From Gp1-AA133 sp963850425 (GTDB lineage Bacteria > Acidobacteriota > Terriglobia > Terriglobales > Acidobacteriaceae): a DNA stretch of 64,000 nucleotides. The notes under the pieces were generated by a model that was not told the DNA's origin, ran no database searches, and worked only from the letters and a program-made list of their open reading frames with translations. The translations under genes were made by a program, and so were the position numbers. Position 1 is the first letter of the stretch, and every line of letters begins with the position of its first letter. Below, in pieces: positions 1 to 9,574 of this stretch. The stretch covers positions 1,798,001 to 1,862,000 of the forward strand of contig CAWKLF010000001.1 in NCBI GenBank assembly GCA_963850425.1, in the 5' to 3' direction.

Positions 1-690
1 CGTAGGCAAGAAGGAGTGGGGATTGTTCGTTACGACCACTACGGCTCCGGCAGTGTAGTTTGGATTGGCCTTAGACGTCGCGATCAGATGAACTGTCCCA
101 ATAACGGTCGGCGCGGTATACAGGCCGGCATTGCTGATGGTTCCTCCGCCGGTGCCCTGAACCGCCCAGTTCACCTGGTTACTGCTCAGCCCGGTTATGG
201 TTGCACTGAAGGTATGAGTTGCACTCGGAGCAACAGCAATGGCGGCGGGAGTGATAGAGAACGGCACCGTCGGCAGTGTGACGGTTGCTGTTCCGTTTGC
301 GGTGGGCTTGACTGTACTGGTGGCGGTCACAACCACAGAAGCTCCATCGACGCTGGATGGGGCGGTATATAACCCTGCACTGTCGATGCCTCCGAGACCT
401 GCCACGCTCCACGTTACGGTCTGGTCGGTCTGCCCGGAGACCGTCGCGGTGAACGCCAGTGTGTCACCGCGGTGTAAGGTTGCCGTTGCGGGCGAGACCA
501 CTACTCTCGTGGGCGTAGGTGGCGGAGGCGGGGGCTGCTTGGTCACCGGCGTAGATGTCGATCCACAGCCGGCTGATACCAGTGCTGCCGCAAACGCTGT
601 AAGTAGCAGGGCGCCGTGGCATATGTTGGAACTTATTGTCTTGAACTTCTGATGATTCTTTCCCGCGGTGAATTTGGGTAGACAGTTCAT
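1..690 (-). CDS. Ig-like domain lipoprotein, C-terminus beyond window
   Basis: The frame stays open from an ATG at 690 to the left edge, so the 3' part is missing. The start is preceded by GAGGTGA seven bases upstream. The product opens with a long N-region, a hydrophobic stretch and a lipobox (LVSAGC, Cys near residue 42), so it should be an outer-membrane or surface lipoprotein. A short proline-rich linker follows, then at least two related modules, each with a pattern like VTWSVAGxGGIDSAGLYTAP, typical of bacterial Ig-like (Big_2-type) repeats. Such repeats in Acidobacteria usually belong to surface or adhesion-like proteins, but the ligand is unknown. The visible part is 230 residues. Confidence 0.8.
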   Translation of the reverse strand, partial: MNCLPKFTAGKNHQKFKTISSNICHGALLLTAFAAALVSAGCGSTSTPVTKQPPPPPPTPTRVVVSPATATLHRGDTLAFTATVSGQTDQTVTWSVAGLGGIDSAGLYTAPSSVDGASVVVTATSTVKPTANGTATVTLPTVPFSITPAAIAVAPSATHTFSATITGLSSNQVNWAVQGTGGGTISNAGLYTAPTVIGTVHLIATSKANPNYTAGAVVVVTNNPHSFLPT

Positions 691-762
691 TGATCTCACC
701 TCTCATCTCCTATTGACAGGTCCCCAGCGCCCGCGAATCGCCACCGACATTCGTGCCGCTCG

Positions 763-1371
763 CTACATCACCTCGCTCGCCGGAGTGTTCACGGTGATAC
801 GCCTTCCGTGGGCTTGTCCGGTGACGTGAGCCAGTACGTTTCCCGATTGGTCAAACTGATCGACGGAAAATGTCGCGGTGAAGGTCTTCCCGTCGGGACT
901 CACGACGATATCCTCGCGGAGATGAGCGGGGCCGACAGGATTGCTGTTCTGATCCCAGCTGATTGCGAAGTGATTAAGCTTGTAGTGCGAGGGCCCCACC
1001 TTCTTCCAGACTCCCAGGCAAAAGCTGCTGGTGACGGGAGGACGTGAGGAATTTGTGATTTCCGTGCCGTCGCTGTGAAACTGGGTGAAGGCATTGTCTA
1101 TCACCACGCCATCCGGTATGTCGAGGTTGCCCTTGGCGACAGCCGTTACCTTCCAGAACCCCACGATGGGCTCGTCTGATTCGTGATCGGAAGCCAGCAG
1201 CAGCGAGGCGGGCCCGACATGGTCCGCTCCTTGCCAGGACTGCGGTTGAATGGCGGTGCCACCTTTCGGCAGTTGCAGACTTCCGCATTCGGCCTTTGCG
1301 GTTACGGTGAGAATCGTACCGACCAGCACCACGCCCAGAGCAGCTGTCACTTTCTTCAATGTCGTTTTCAT
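763..1371 (-). CDS. Conserved secreted protein of unknown function
   Basis: A 202-residue protein. I chose the ATG at 1371 (MKTTLKK) over one seven codons upstream because AGGAGG lies five bases before it. Residues 1-27 form a signal peptide ending TAKA. The mature part has a motif VGFWKVT followed by FTQFHSDGTEI and FCLGVWKKVGPSHYKLNH. This resembles a secreted acidobacterial family in which a beta-rich, lipocalin-like fold is plausible, though I cannot confirm that. It is divergent from the wHTH regulator at 1565 across about 190 bp. No catalytic motif is visible. Confidence 0.75.
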   Translation of the reverse strand: MKTTLKKVTAALGVVLVGTILTVTAKAECGSLQLPKGGTAIQPQSWQGADHVGPASLLLASDHESDEPIVGFWKVTAVAKGNLDIPDGVVIDNAFTQFHSDGTEITNSSRPPVTSSFCLGVWKKVGPSHYKLNHFAISWDQNSNPVGPAHLREDIVVSPDGKTFTATFSVDQFDQSGNVLAHVTGQAHGRRITVNTPASEVM

Positions 1372-1564
1372 TGCATCCTCCTGAAGTCGCATGTCTTGGA
1401 GTCTTCTCTCCGGATGTTGGAGAAGCGTTGCCGCTGCCGGGACACATTCCTCCGAGCCGGCTGGAGAGGCAATGGCGCGCTGTTCAATTCTTCTTTAACT
1501 CTTCATTAACAGGACCAGCCGGCTCAAAAGAGAGGAGTTACGTTCACTTGCCGAGAGATATCTT

Positions 1565-3475
1565 TTGATCCGCTTCGTACTCCCTGATAATCTCGCGGAT
1601 GGCGGTGAGCCTGTGCAGAGCCCGGTTTCCACATCGCGTCGGCTAGCATTTGGGACTTTCGAAGCCGATTTGCATTCTGGCGAGTTGCGAAAAGATGGGG
1701 TAAGACTCCGCCTACAGGCGCAGCCGTTCCAGTTGCTGGTTATGCTCCTGGAGCGTCCGGGCGAACTGGTTACGCGGGAAGAGATTTGTCAGAAACTCTG
1801 GTCTACAGACACATTTGTCGACTTCGATCGCAGTCTAGGGACTGCAGTCAACAAGATTCGCGAGGTTCTCGAGGATTCCGCCACGGAGCCTCGTTTTGTC
1901 GAAACGTTGCCCCGCCGAGGGTATCGCTTCATCGCGCCGGTCACTCCCGTTGCCGAGCCCCCTCAGGATGTAGCGTCTCCGGTTCCATTAGGGCCAACAT
2001 CTAATAAGAAGGAGGAGGGCCATCGAAGTCCATTCTCGCGGAGGATCGTCTGGATTGGTGCGTGCGTCGTTCTCGTTGTTTCTGCACTGGTTGCGTGGTA
2101 TTTGCTCCACCCACATCCCATCAGATCGATCGCCGTGCTCCCGCTGGCAAGTCTTTCGACCGACCCAAGCGAGCAATTTCTGGCATACGGGGTGACAGAC
2201 GAACTCACGACGAACCTCGCCCAGATCAATTCGCTCCGGGTGAGTTCACATACATCGTCCACTGCTTGCTCTGGTACCCAAAAGCCTGCTTCCCAGATGG
2301 CGCGTTGCCTGGGTGTCGAGAGCCTGGTGGAGGGTTCGGTTGTGAAAGCCGGCGACCGGGTCCGCCTGACGGTTCAGCTCATCGATGCTGCTTCTGATCG
2401 TCATTTATGGGCACACACCTACGAAATCCAAGCGAGCAATATCCTCACCGCGCAAGGAGAGTTAGCCCGGGAGATTGCGCAGAGCATCTCGGCCGTCGTT
2501 ACCCCGAAAGAGCGTGACCAGCTTTCCCGTCCGCACCCCATGAAGCCGGAGGTCGCAGACCTTTATTTCAGAGGGTCCTACGCATTGACCAATCAGCATG
2601 CGGTTGAGGCAAGAGATCTTTTCAGCCAGGCCACCCAAGTGGATCCGGATAGCGCCGAGGCCTGGGCCGGCCTGGCGGACGCGCTCCACACGATGGCTGT
2701 GTTTGGCGATCGCAAAGCCTTTCCGCTAGCCAGGGACGCCGCCAACAAAGCGCTGGCAATCGACGAATCGCAGGCGCAGGCGCTAATGGTGCTCGGCGTA
2801 GTTTCTGGTGCCGACTGGAACCCAACCGAATCGGAGAAATACTTCCGCCAAGCCATCGCCGCCCGCCCTAGTTACGCAAGAGCCCACGCGCTGTTCGGCG
2901 TTGTTCTGGCGCACCGTAGGAAGTTCGACGAAGGTATCCAGCAGATTGAATTGGCAAGGCGTCTGGACCCTATCTCGGTTGAGACCAATGCCTTTGCCTG
3001 GCACGTCTATTTCTGCGCTCGAAAGTATGATGAGGCCCTTGGTGTCATCCGTGCCGCCCGCGAAGCCGATCCCACGTTCGGACCTGCTCATTGGCGCCTG
3101 TACGTAAGCCTGGAGCAGAAAGGTGAGTATCAGAAGGCCCTGGAGACGGCTGACCCCGGCAACCCCCAGATCCCGGGCCTCCGCGCCGCGCTCGCCTCTG
3201 GGGGAGAACGCGGCTACTGGCGGCAGATGTTAAACAACATCCCGCTCAACGAACGCACCGGCGTCCACGCTGCTACCTGTTACATGCACTTGGGGATGCG
3301 GGAGGAAGCCCTCCAAGCGCTGGAGGCGTCGTACCAGAGGCGGGGCCAGGATGTGAGTCTTTGGCTCCCGATCCGCGAGGAATTTGACCCGTTACAGTCC
3401 GACCCACGCTTTCAAAGGATGCTCGAAGGTATGGGAATCCCCCTCGATAGCGGTTTTCCGCATCGTGGAAGTTAG
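1565..3475 (+). CDS. wHTH (CadC-like) regulator with FlgO-like and TPR domains
   Basis: A 636-residue protein starting at TTG; an in-frame GTG at 1613 is a possible alternative. Residues about 28-125 are an OmpR/CadC-type winged helix (LVTREEICQKLW then LPRRGYRFIAPV). One membrane segment lies near residues 160-180. A FlgO-like domain follows (IAVLPLASLS, AYGVTDELTTNLAQ, ALVEGSV-type core, about 187-300), and TPR helices fill residues 320-600. The layout predicts a membrane-anchored transcription factor that binds DNA from the inner face and senses outside through the TPR part. It sits just upstream of the Oar receptor in the same direction, so it may control it; that link is inference. Confidence 0.85.
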   Translation: MIRFVLPDNLADGGEPVQSPVSTSRRLAFGTFEADLHSGELRKDGVRLRLQAQPFQLLVMLLERPGELVTREEICQKLWSTDTFVDFDRSLGTAVNKIREVLEDSATEPRFVETLPRRGYRFIAPVTPVAEPPQDVASPVPLGPTSNKKEEGHRSPFSRRIVWIGACVVLVVSALVAWYLLHPHPIRSIAVLPLASLSTDPSEQFLAYGVTDELTTNLAQINSLRVSSHTSSTACSGTQKPASQMARCLGVESLVEGSVVKAGDRVRLTVQLIDAASDRHLWAHTYEIQASNILTAQGELAREIAQSISAVVTPKERDQLSRPHPMKPEVADLYFRGSYALTNQHAVEARDLFSQATQVDPDSAEAWAGLADALHTMAVFGDRKAFPLARDAANKALAIDESQAQALMVLGVVSGADWNPTESEKYFRQAIAARPSYARAHALFGVVLAHRRKFDEGIQQIELARRLDPISVETNAFAWHVYFCARKYDEALGVIRAAREADPTFGPAHWRLYVSLEQKGEYQKALETADPGNPQIPGLRAALASGGERGYWRQMLNNIPLNERTGVHAATCYMHLGMREEALQALEASYQRRGQDVSLWLPIREEFDPLQSDPRFQRMLEGMGIPLDSGFPHRGS

Positions 3476-3642
3476 CCAGAATTTGTCTCACAGATTGGCG
3501 CATCCGTTCTATAGTAAGGACCGCGCGATTGGTGGGAGTCGCGTCCCAGTCCCTCTCGACTCGCTTCTCGACCTCGCCGGTATCCCTAGGTCTCCCTCCT
3601 CGGCGGGGCACGAAGGACAAGCTATAAGGCGGAGGTTGCGGT

Positions 3643-6600
3643 ATGCGCCGTCCCGGCCCGTTCGCACAGGCGCACTCGTGCGTGTTTGTCCTGAGAATAA
3701 AGTGCGTACGTTCCGCCTTGCCGTGGCTGGCCTCCGGTTTCTGGACCTTCATTCTGCTGGTCTCTTCCATTCCAGCTTTGCACGCGCAGACAATCAGTGG
3801 AATTCAAGGCACGGTGACCGATCAGGCCGGGTTGCCGATTCCCAACGCTGAAATCACAATTGCCAACACAGATACTGGCGTTCGCCGGAACACTGCGACT
3901 GGTTCGGTTGGAAGTTATCACCTCACTGACCTGAATCCAGGCGCTTATACGGTTACGGTGGAGAAGCAGGGATTCAAGTCCTCGGTCCAGAAGAACGTAT
4001 TCGTGCGGGCGGCGACGAACTCGACCACGAACATCGTGATGACCGTGGGCAACGCCCGCGAAACCGTAGAAGTGAACGCCCCGGAGATTTCTCTCGAAAC
4101 CGAACAGGCGTCGCTGGGCACTACAATCCAACACAAGCTTCTCGAAGAATTGCCACAGCTGGTGGAAGGAACAGTCCGACAAATAGATACACAGTTCTTG
4201 TTGTGTTCGGCGCCGGGCGTAACGACTGTCACCATGATAGATGGTGCATCGGCGCGAGGAGTATCGTCTGTCGGGGGCATCAGCGGCGGATTAACGCCGG
4301 GAGTCTCCACTGACGGACGCATTAACGGCGGAGTGGATTTTCAGAATGAAGTGGTCTTTAACGGCGTGCCCATCGCCTTCGCGGAATTTCAGGGCCGCCA
4401 GTACTTCATCAATCCTCCATTCGATATGGTCAAGGAGTTCACCGTTCTGCAAAGCGCCTTCTCCGCGCAGTATGGCCTTGGGCAAGGCGTAGCCCAGTAT
4501 CAGTTTCAGTCCGGCACCAGTAAGATTCACGGAAATACTTTTGCGGTTTATCGCGATGCCTTCTTCGACGCTCCGGGCGCCGTCAACGGTGTAAACCCAA
4601 ACGATCGGGGAATAATCGGCCAGCCGAATACGGATCATGAAGTCGATTGGGGCTTCACCGTGGGAGGCCCGCTGCGCATTCCCAGACTGCACAGTGGGCA
4701 CGACAAGACATTCTGGTTCGCGAGCATCGAAAGGTTTCGTCAGACCTCGGCCCAACCGGCGGTGACGGTTCCAACTGAAGCCATCGCGAATGGCGACTTC
4801 AGCGGGTTGGTCGTTCCGGGTGAGACCAACCCGATTAAAATTTTTGTGCCCATTGCATGGGAGGGTGACCCGTCGCTCATGCCTGCCGGATGCGAACCTG
4901 GTGCAGCGCCCGGCGAGCAGTTCCCGGGCAATGTCATCCCGAGGAATTGCTTCAGCGCGGTTTCGAGATCGTTGCTGGGATTCATTCCCAAGCCTACGTC
5001 TTCCGGTGAAATCAATAACTTTCAGCCGGGGTTTATCCCACTTCTGGCGCATACGGTTTGGGGCTTCACCCTCGACCACAATATCAACACAAGGCAGGCC
5101 ATTCACGGAGCGTACTGGCGCAACGAGGAACAAATAGCGGGAGGTTTTGTCGACAATCCGCTGAACAACACAACCACCAACCATTGGTTTGGCAGTGGGT
5201 TGCTCGTGACTTACTCTCATGCAATTACACCTCGCCTGATGCTGTCCGGCGGCGTCAGTTGGATCACTGAGATCTTCAACTACCATCAGCAGAAGCCCAT
5301 CGGAAGTTTTGCCGGCGTCGAGCCCTCTCCCGGCGGGGAAGGGTTTCTCCCTGGAATCAACTTTGTCGGAGGTCCTTGGCTACCTGTGAACTGGGGCACG
5401 TTCGGATGGCTGTACGCCATCAATCGCAAACACGGACTGGGAATTGCCAACAACTGGCTTTACGCGCGTGGCCGTCACACCCTCAACTTTGGAATGGAGA
5501 TTCGCCGCACTTTCCAGGACGACCAGGAGTGTCAACGATGTGCCGGCAATCTCTTCTTCGACGCCCGAACGACCGCTGACCCAGTGACTGATCCCGGAGG
5601 CTTCACCACTGGCAACGGGTTCGCCAGTTTCCTGCTGGGCAACGTCGACAGCGCCGCGCGTTCGAATACACCGATGACGAGGTTGCGCAATTTCTATATC
5701 GCCCCATATTTTCAGGACAACATAAAAATCACTCCGCGCTTTACCTTGAACCTAGGGCTTCGATGGGACCTGGCATTTCCGTTCTCCAACGACAACAGCG
5801 CCAATCAGCTGGTTTTCTTCGATGCTACGAAGCCAAATCTTCACGCAATTAATCCGGCCACCGGCCAGCCGCGTCTCGGGGCGATGTCAATTCTGGGGAA
5901 GGATTGTAGAGACTGTGCGGGATGGAACCACCCCGATATGCAGTGGCGGCACTTCAGCCCTCGTCTGGGATTCGCATATCAGTTGAACAACAAAACTGTC
6001 GTGCAAGCAGGAATGTCTTTCACCTTCCTGAATACGGGTGCATTCGAGTATGGGACCAATCAGGTTGCTGTAAATTTTGGGAACAATTTGAATGGCGATT
6101 TCACTCTAGAGAGTGATTCACAAATTCCTCTACTTGGCCAGTGGGACACCAACCCCCTGCCCGTCCCTTCCAGACCCTCGCCTGACTACCTATTTGTCCT
6201 TAATCCCAGTGAGATTCACAGGCACATCGAGCAGGGCTACACCGAGTTGTTCAGCGTTGGAGTGCAGCGTGAATTGCCATGGAAGATGTTCACGTCTGTG
6301 GCTTATGTGCACACTCATGATCTGCACTTGCCGGCTGCCTTGATCAGACGGAGTGAACTGGACCCCAAAATTCCGGCTCTGTGCCCGGACGGACTATTCC
6401 AGGAAAAGGACTGCGTGTTGGCGGCAAGTTGGATGAGCGACACCGGACAGGCCGTTCTAAAGGATCTGGGTTTCGGACAGTTCGAGGGACTCTATACCCC
6501 GTACAACAACTACCTGAATGACTGGGGGGACAGGCCTCTGATCCGGACATTAACGCCGTACCCGCAATTCCGCGACGTCAAGAACCCATTCGATACGACC

Positions 6601-7389
6601 GGCGCGGACAAGTACGACGCGCTCCAAGTCAGCTTTCAAAAGCGCACGGGGAGCGGCCTAACCCTACTAGTGGCTTACACTCTGTCAAAGTCCTTCTCGA
6701 ATACCGATAGCGCCGTATCGAGCTCGAACGTTCGGGGTCTGAATCAATTCAATCCCGAGCGCGAGTGGTCCGTTGCCCGAGACGACCGCACGCACGTGCT
6801 GAGCATCAGCCAGGTTTATGAACTCCCCATTGGCCCGGGAACAAAGATCCTGAACCATGGCGGAGCCTTCATGAAGAACCTGCTGGCTGGATGGGCTTTC
6901 TCGGGACACTTCCAATACATGAGTGGGACGCCGGTACCGATCACCTTAAATGGAACCCGTCCGACCTTCACCATCACTAACCGCGCCAATATCATGCCTG
7001 GCCCTTTCAACGTAAATTGGGACAATTACTACAAGGGTCTACCCGTATTCAACATAAAGAAGTTTCAGTTTCCGGGTGCGTGGAGAATAGGCAATGCCGT
7101 TCCATTCTATTCCGGCTTGCGTAATCCATTTGACAGCAACGAAACGCTGGGCCTTAGCAAACGCTTCTTTCTGGGCGAGAGAGTTCGGGCCGAGTTAAGG
7201 GTGGAGTTCGACAATGTTCTCAACCGCATGAGAGTCTGCGGCGGTGATCACATGGACAACAGTCCCTATGACGTGGCTGGACTCGATCCCAACAATACGA
7301 AGCTCACTTTCGGAATCGTCTCGCCCGGCGCGGTGTGCCAGGGCAACACGCCCAGGCGCGGACAAGCTTTCTTCAAAGTCACCTTCTAG
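3643..7389 (+). CDS. Oar-type TonB-dependent outer-membrane receptor
   Basis: A 1248-residue protein with GGAGG just before the ATG. A signal peptide ends near residue 49 (ALHAQ). Residues about 50-140 form a carboxypeptidase-regulatory-like beta-sandwich (GIQGTVTDQAG, PGAYTVTVEKQGF). The plug domain follows (EELPQL region, then FTVLQSAFSAQYG), and the rest is a TonB-type beta-barrel ending in the usual terminal Phe (AFFKVTF). Length and order match the Oar family, which is strongly expanded in Acidobacteria and imports or binds large ligands such as oligosaccharides or peptides. The ligand cannot be told from sequence. A 168-bp gap separates it from the wHTH-TPR regulator. Confidence 0.9.
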   Translation: MRRPGPFAQAHSCVFVLRIKCVRSALPWLASGFWTFILLVSSIPALHAQTISGIQGTVTDQAGLPIPNAEITIANTDTGVRRNTATGSVGSYHLTDLNPGAYTVTVEKQGFKSSVQKNVFVRAATNSTTNIVMTVGNARETVEVNAPEISLETEQASLGTTIQHKLLEELPQLVEGTVRQIDTQFLLCSAPGVTTVTMIDGASARGVSSVGGISGGLTPGVSTDGRINGGVDFQNEVVFNGVPIAFAEFQGRQYFINPPFDMVKEFTVLQSAFSAQYGLGQGVAQYQFQSGTSKIHGNTFAVYRDAFFDAPGAVNGVNPNDRGIIGQPNTDHEVDWGFTVGGPLRIPRLHSGHDKTFWFASIERFRQTSAQPAVTVPTEAIANGDFSGLVVPGETNPIKIFVPIAWEGDPSLMPAGCEPGAAPGEQFPGNVIPRNCFSAVSRSLLGFIPKPTSSGEINNFQPGFIPLLAHTVWGFTLDHNINTRQAIHGAYWRNEEQIAGGFVDNPLNNTTTNHWFGSGLLVTYSHAITPRLMLSGGVSWITEIFNYHQQKPIGSFAGVEPSPGGEGFLPGINFVGGPWLPVNWGTFGWLYAINRKHGLGIANNWLYARGRHTLNFGMEIRRTFQDDQECQRCAGNLFFDARTTADPVTDPGGFTTGNGFASFLLGNVDSAARSNTPMTRLRNFYIAPYFQDNIKITPRFTLNLGLRWDLAFPFSNDNSANQLVFFDATKPNLHAINPATGQPRLGAMSILGKDCRDCAGWNHPDMQWRHFSPRLGFAYQLNNKTVVQAGMSFTFLNTGAFEYGTNQVAVNFGNNLNGDFTLESDSQIPLLGQWDTNPLPVPSRPSPDYLFVLNPSEIHRHIEQGYTELFSVGVQRELPWKMFTSVAYVHTHDLHLPAALIRRSELDPKIPALCPDGLFQEKDCVLAASWMSDTGQAVLKDLGFGQFEGLYTPYNNYLNDWGDRPLIRTLTPYPQFRDVKNPFDTTGADKYDALQVSFQKRTGSGLTLLVAYTLSKSFSNTDSAVSSSNVRGLNQFNPEREWSVARDDRTHVLSISQVYELPIGPGTKILNHGGAFMKNLLAGWAFSGHFQYMSGTPVPITLNGTRPTFTITNRANIMPGPFNVNWDNYYKGLPVFNIKKFQFPGAWRIGNAVPFYSGLRNPFDSNETLGLSKRFFLGERVRAELRVEFDNVLNRMRVCGGDHMDNSPYDVAGLDPNNTKLTFGIVSPGAVCQGNTPRRGQAFFKVTF

Positions 7390-7404
7390 GTTGCAGGGTA
7401 ACTT

Positions 7405-7419
7405 TGGGGGCTTCCCCCA
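7405..7419 (+). terminator. Possible transcription terminator after Oar gene
   Basis: A six-base-pair stem (TGGGGG / CCCCCA) with a three-base loop begins 16 bases after the stop of the Oar receptor gene. There is no following T-run, so intrinsic termination is uncertain. Confidence 0.35.
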
Positions 7420-7422
7420 CAC

Positions 7423-7692
7423 TTGTTAGTTCCTTCCTGCAGCAATGGAGGACGAAGAGCGCTGGAAGGAATTGTGCTAACAGCCAATTTAGCAAAACGC
7501 AATATTCGCTTTAAAACCTACCTCGCCAAGAAGACCGCCCGAGTGCCTGAATATATCGTTGATCACGAGATGGCACATCCGGATCTACCGGAGCGCTTCC
7601 TAACGTTGATGGACCGGGTGAGCGCCGCAATTGCGCGACTGCCGGGAACAATTGAATCGGTTGCCGGTGCGCCACGAAGGTTGGGGGACTAG
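7423..7692 (+). pseudogene. Remnant of M48/YgjP-like zinc metallopeptidase
   Basis: The frame encodes 89 residues from a TTG, but family similarity begins only around codon 22 (NIRFKTYLAKK). It carries an HExxH zinc site (YIVDHEMAH) followed by LPERFLTLMDRV, which matches the C-terminal half of small DUF45/YgjP-type metallopeptidases (usual form VIVHELLH...WKSLM). The N-terminal half expected of an intact member, about 100 residues, is missing upstream, so I read it as a 5'-truncated remnant. It lies between the Oar gene and the PH/SHOCT protein, whose frame overlaps its end. Confidence 0.4.
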
Positions 7693-7813
7693 CGGAAACA
7701 ACCACTCCGATCCCGTCGAACCCCCGCTGCAATGGGATCGCTTTTCGGGTAACATGCCGTCTGCGTCTCCTCAGCAGCAAGTGTCGAAGCGTTGTCTTTG
7801 GAAAGGGGAAAGC

Positions 7814-8446
7814 GTGAGCCTACCTGCAGAGCGCATAAAAGAAGTCCAAGGCGAACCGCGCCTCTTACGGGCGCTCGAACAGATAGCATCGCTCCTCGTC
7901 CCAGGGGAAACCATGGAGGCTTGGGCAGTACAGAAACGATTCTTGGCATTGCCCCATCGAAGGGCACTCGTCGCGGCCACCACCGGGAGGTTGATCGACA
8001 TGCATCGGGGTCTCTTTGGCGGTTTTCAGCCAAGGAGTGTGCGTTGGCAGGATCTGAAGGAAGCCCGGATCGCGGTTGGGGTCTTTGGGGCTAGTCTCAC
8101 AGTCTCTTTTTTCAGCGGCCCTGATCTCGCAATGGCAGGCAAGGAGGACATCCGGACTTTTCCAGGGCTCCGAAAAGACCAGGCGGAGGAGGTCTACCGT
8201 GTGTGCCAAGCACAGGATCAAGCCTGGCGGGAGAAGCGGCGCGTGCGCGAACTAGAAGAAATGCGTGCGAGATCGGGAGGAATTCAGTTAGGTACCTCCA
8301 GTGCTGGCGCGGGCCTATCGTCCGCGACCGGGGGCGCGGAGGATACCGTGACACGCCTGGAGAAAGCCAAGGCTATGCTCGACAAAGGGTTGATTTCGGA
8401 CGCGGAGTTTGAGGCGATCAAGGCACGCATCGTAAATACACTTTAG
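7814..8446 (+). CDS. Bacterial PH-like and SHOCT domain protein
   Basis: The frame is open from 7631, but GTG at 7814 (reading VSLPAERIKEVQGE) is the likely start because AAAGGGGAAA precedes it. That gives 210 residues. The first part (residues about 15-125) has the pattern of a bacterial PH-like domain: alternating strands with TTGRLIDMHRGLFGG and RSVRWQDLKEARI. A charged helix follows, then a short C-terminal SHOCT motif (RLEKAKAMLDKGLISDAEFEAIKARI). SHOCT helices usually mediate oligomerisation. No enzyme function is indicated and neighbours give no clue. Confidence 0.75.
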   Translation: MSLPAERIKEVQGEPRLLRALEQIASLLVPGETMEAWAVQKRFLALPHRRALVAATTGRLIDMHRGLFGGFQPRSVRWQDLKEARIAVGVFGASLTVSFFSGPDLAMAGKEDIRTFPGLRKDQAEEVYRVCQAQDQAWREKRRVRELEEMRARSGGIQLGTSSAGAGLSSATGGAEDTVTRLEKAKAMLDKGLISDAEFEAIKARIVNTL

Positions 8447-8899
8447 GCCACGTCGAGCCCGATTCGCCAGCAGCTTGCCACTACCTCGCTGCTTCAGCTT
8501 GTTGGGCACGTTGCTTGCCCCCTACCCTATTGATGCAGTGTCACTTGCCAAAGTCCAGAAAGCTGCACTGAGAGGGGCCCCCAGGATGCCGCTCTTCCCC
8601 GCCGTTGACCACATCTGATTGTCGCGACTCCAAATTCTTTGACCTTGAGGGACGCTTTCTTTAATGGAAGGGTACCCAATACAGCTTCCCCTTAAGCGCC
8701 GTACAGCCACAACCGAATACCGCCGAGCGAAGGAGGCGCAAACAATGTTTCAGCAGAAGGATTGCCATTGATCAGTTGACACAGTTGCTGGTTCGCCGGT
8801 GGCGGCGGCTGCACTGGAGAGCGGGGCAAGAAGCCTTTTCAATAAGGTTGAGTTGGCGGATGAAATCATCGAACGGAACTACAAACCGAGGGTAACCGG
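8447..8899. other. Non-coding stretch before the DUF3606 gene
   Basis: No convincing gene is seen in about 450 bp. At 8731-8746 a strong AGGAGG precedes an ATG, but the frame stops after eight codons (8744-8770); it could be a leader or the decayed start of a lost gene. The rest shows no long frame with coding character on either strand. Confidence 0.4.
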
Positions 8900-9076
8900 A
8901 TGCCAGATGACAAGAGCAAGGCCGGAAAACAAGATCGGAGCAAAATCAACGTGCACGAAGAATACGAATTGCGCGATTGGTCGAAGAGACTTGGCGTAAG
9001 CAAGGAAGAACTGAAAAAAGCCGTGCAGAGCGTGGGAAATTCTGCCGACGCGGTTCGCAAGCATTTCGACAAATAG
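8900..9076 (+). CDS. DUF3606 small protein
   Basis: A 58-residue frame from ATG 8900 to TAG 9076. It opens with MPDDKSKAGKQDRSKINV and continues with a WSKRLGVSKEELKKAV helix and an SADAVRKHF end. This matches the DUF3606 family: a short basic head, then two helices ending in a V-G-N-x-x-x-x-V pattern. Family members are small, usually cytoplasmic and of unknown function, and often sit among stress-related genes as here. Confidence 0.85.
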   Translation: MPDDKSKAGKQDRSKINVHEEYELRDWSKRLGVSKEELKKAVQSVGNSADAVRKHFDK

Positions 9077-9172
9077 TCGCAGGTCCGAATCTCGAGCAAT
9101 TTCCGGCGACGGCGAAGGGTTCGAGGCAGCGCGAACGGAGCCCGTGGGAACGGAGCCTATTGAGGAGGGACG

Positions 9173-9574
9173 ATGGCGGAGATCGCTAGAAAAGTTTACA
9201 GACCCGAGGAGCCTGACATACCAGGCGCGGCTGGCTCTTTGAGAACCAAGGATCCACCCGTTGCAGATTCTGACCGCGACCGCGTGTATGGGCCCACATT
9301 GGTGAGACAGGATGGTTTGGCCGACGGGAAAGCAACTGAGCTTTTGTGGTCTACAACACAGTCGGTCGGTTCGCTCTTCCGCCAGGCTTGGGAGCGGGGG
9401 GATGACGCCTGCCGTAACCTTTCCTCCTCAGTGGGAAAACTAACCGGGCGCCTGCAGGGTCGCGCCCAACGTATTAAAGAGGATCAGCCGCTCCGCCTGG
9501 TGGCGGTGGTCGCTTGTACGGCGCTGGCGCTGGGAATCGTCACACGAGTATGGAGGTCCAGTCGTCATGGATAG
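9173..9574 (+). CDS. Small tail-anchored membrane protein, function unknown
   Basis: A 133-residue protein with GAGGAGG before the ATG. The first 105 residues are polar and contain an amphipathic helix (SVGSLFRQAWERGDDACRNL). One hydrophobic segment lies near the end (LVAVVACTALALGIVTRVW) followed by RSSRHG. This is the shape of DUF883/YqjD-like envelope proteins, although similarity is weak. It overlaps the next gene (YqjE-like) by eight bases, so the three genes at 9173-10204 are probably co-translated, as in yqjD-yqjE-yqjK type loci. Confidence 0.75.
   Translation: MAEIARKVYRPEEPDIPGAAGSLRTKDPPVADSDRDRVYGPTLVRQDGLADGKATELLWSTTQSVGSLFRQAWERGDDACRNLSSSVGKLTGRLQGRAQRIKEDQPLRLVAVVACTALALGIVTRVWRSSRHG

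Noticed and set aside
4291..5286. A 331-codon frame antisense to the Oar receptor
   Set aside because: Antisense to a clear TonB-dependent receptor with no family pattern; it reflects codon bias of the receptor.
8744..8770. Short eight-codon frame with a strong AGGAGG
   Set aside because: Too short to claim; no leader-peptide features such as a codon run or attenuator were seen.
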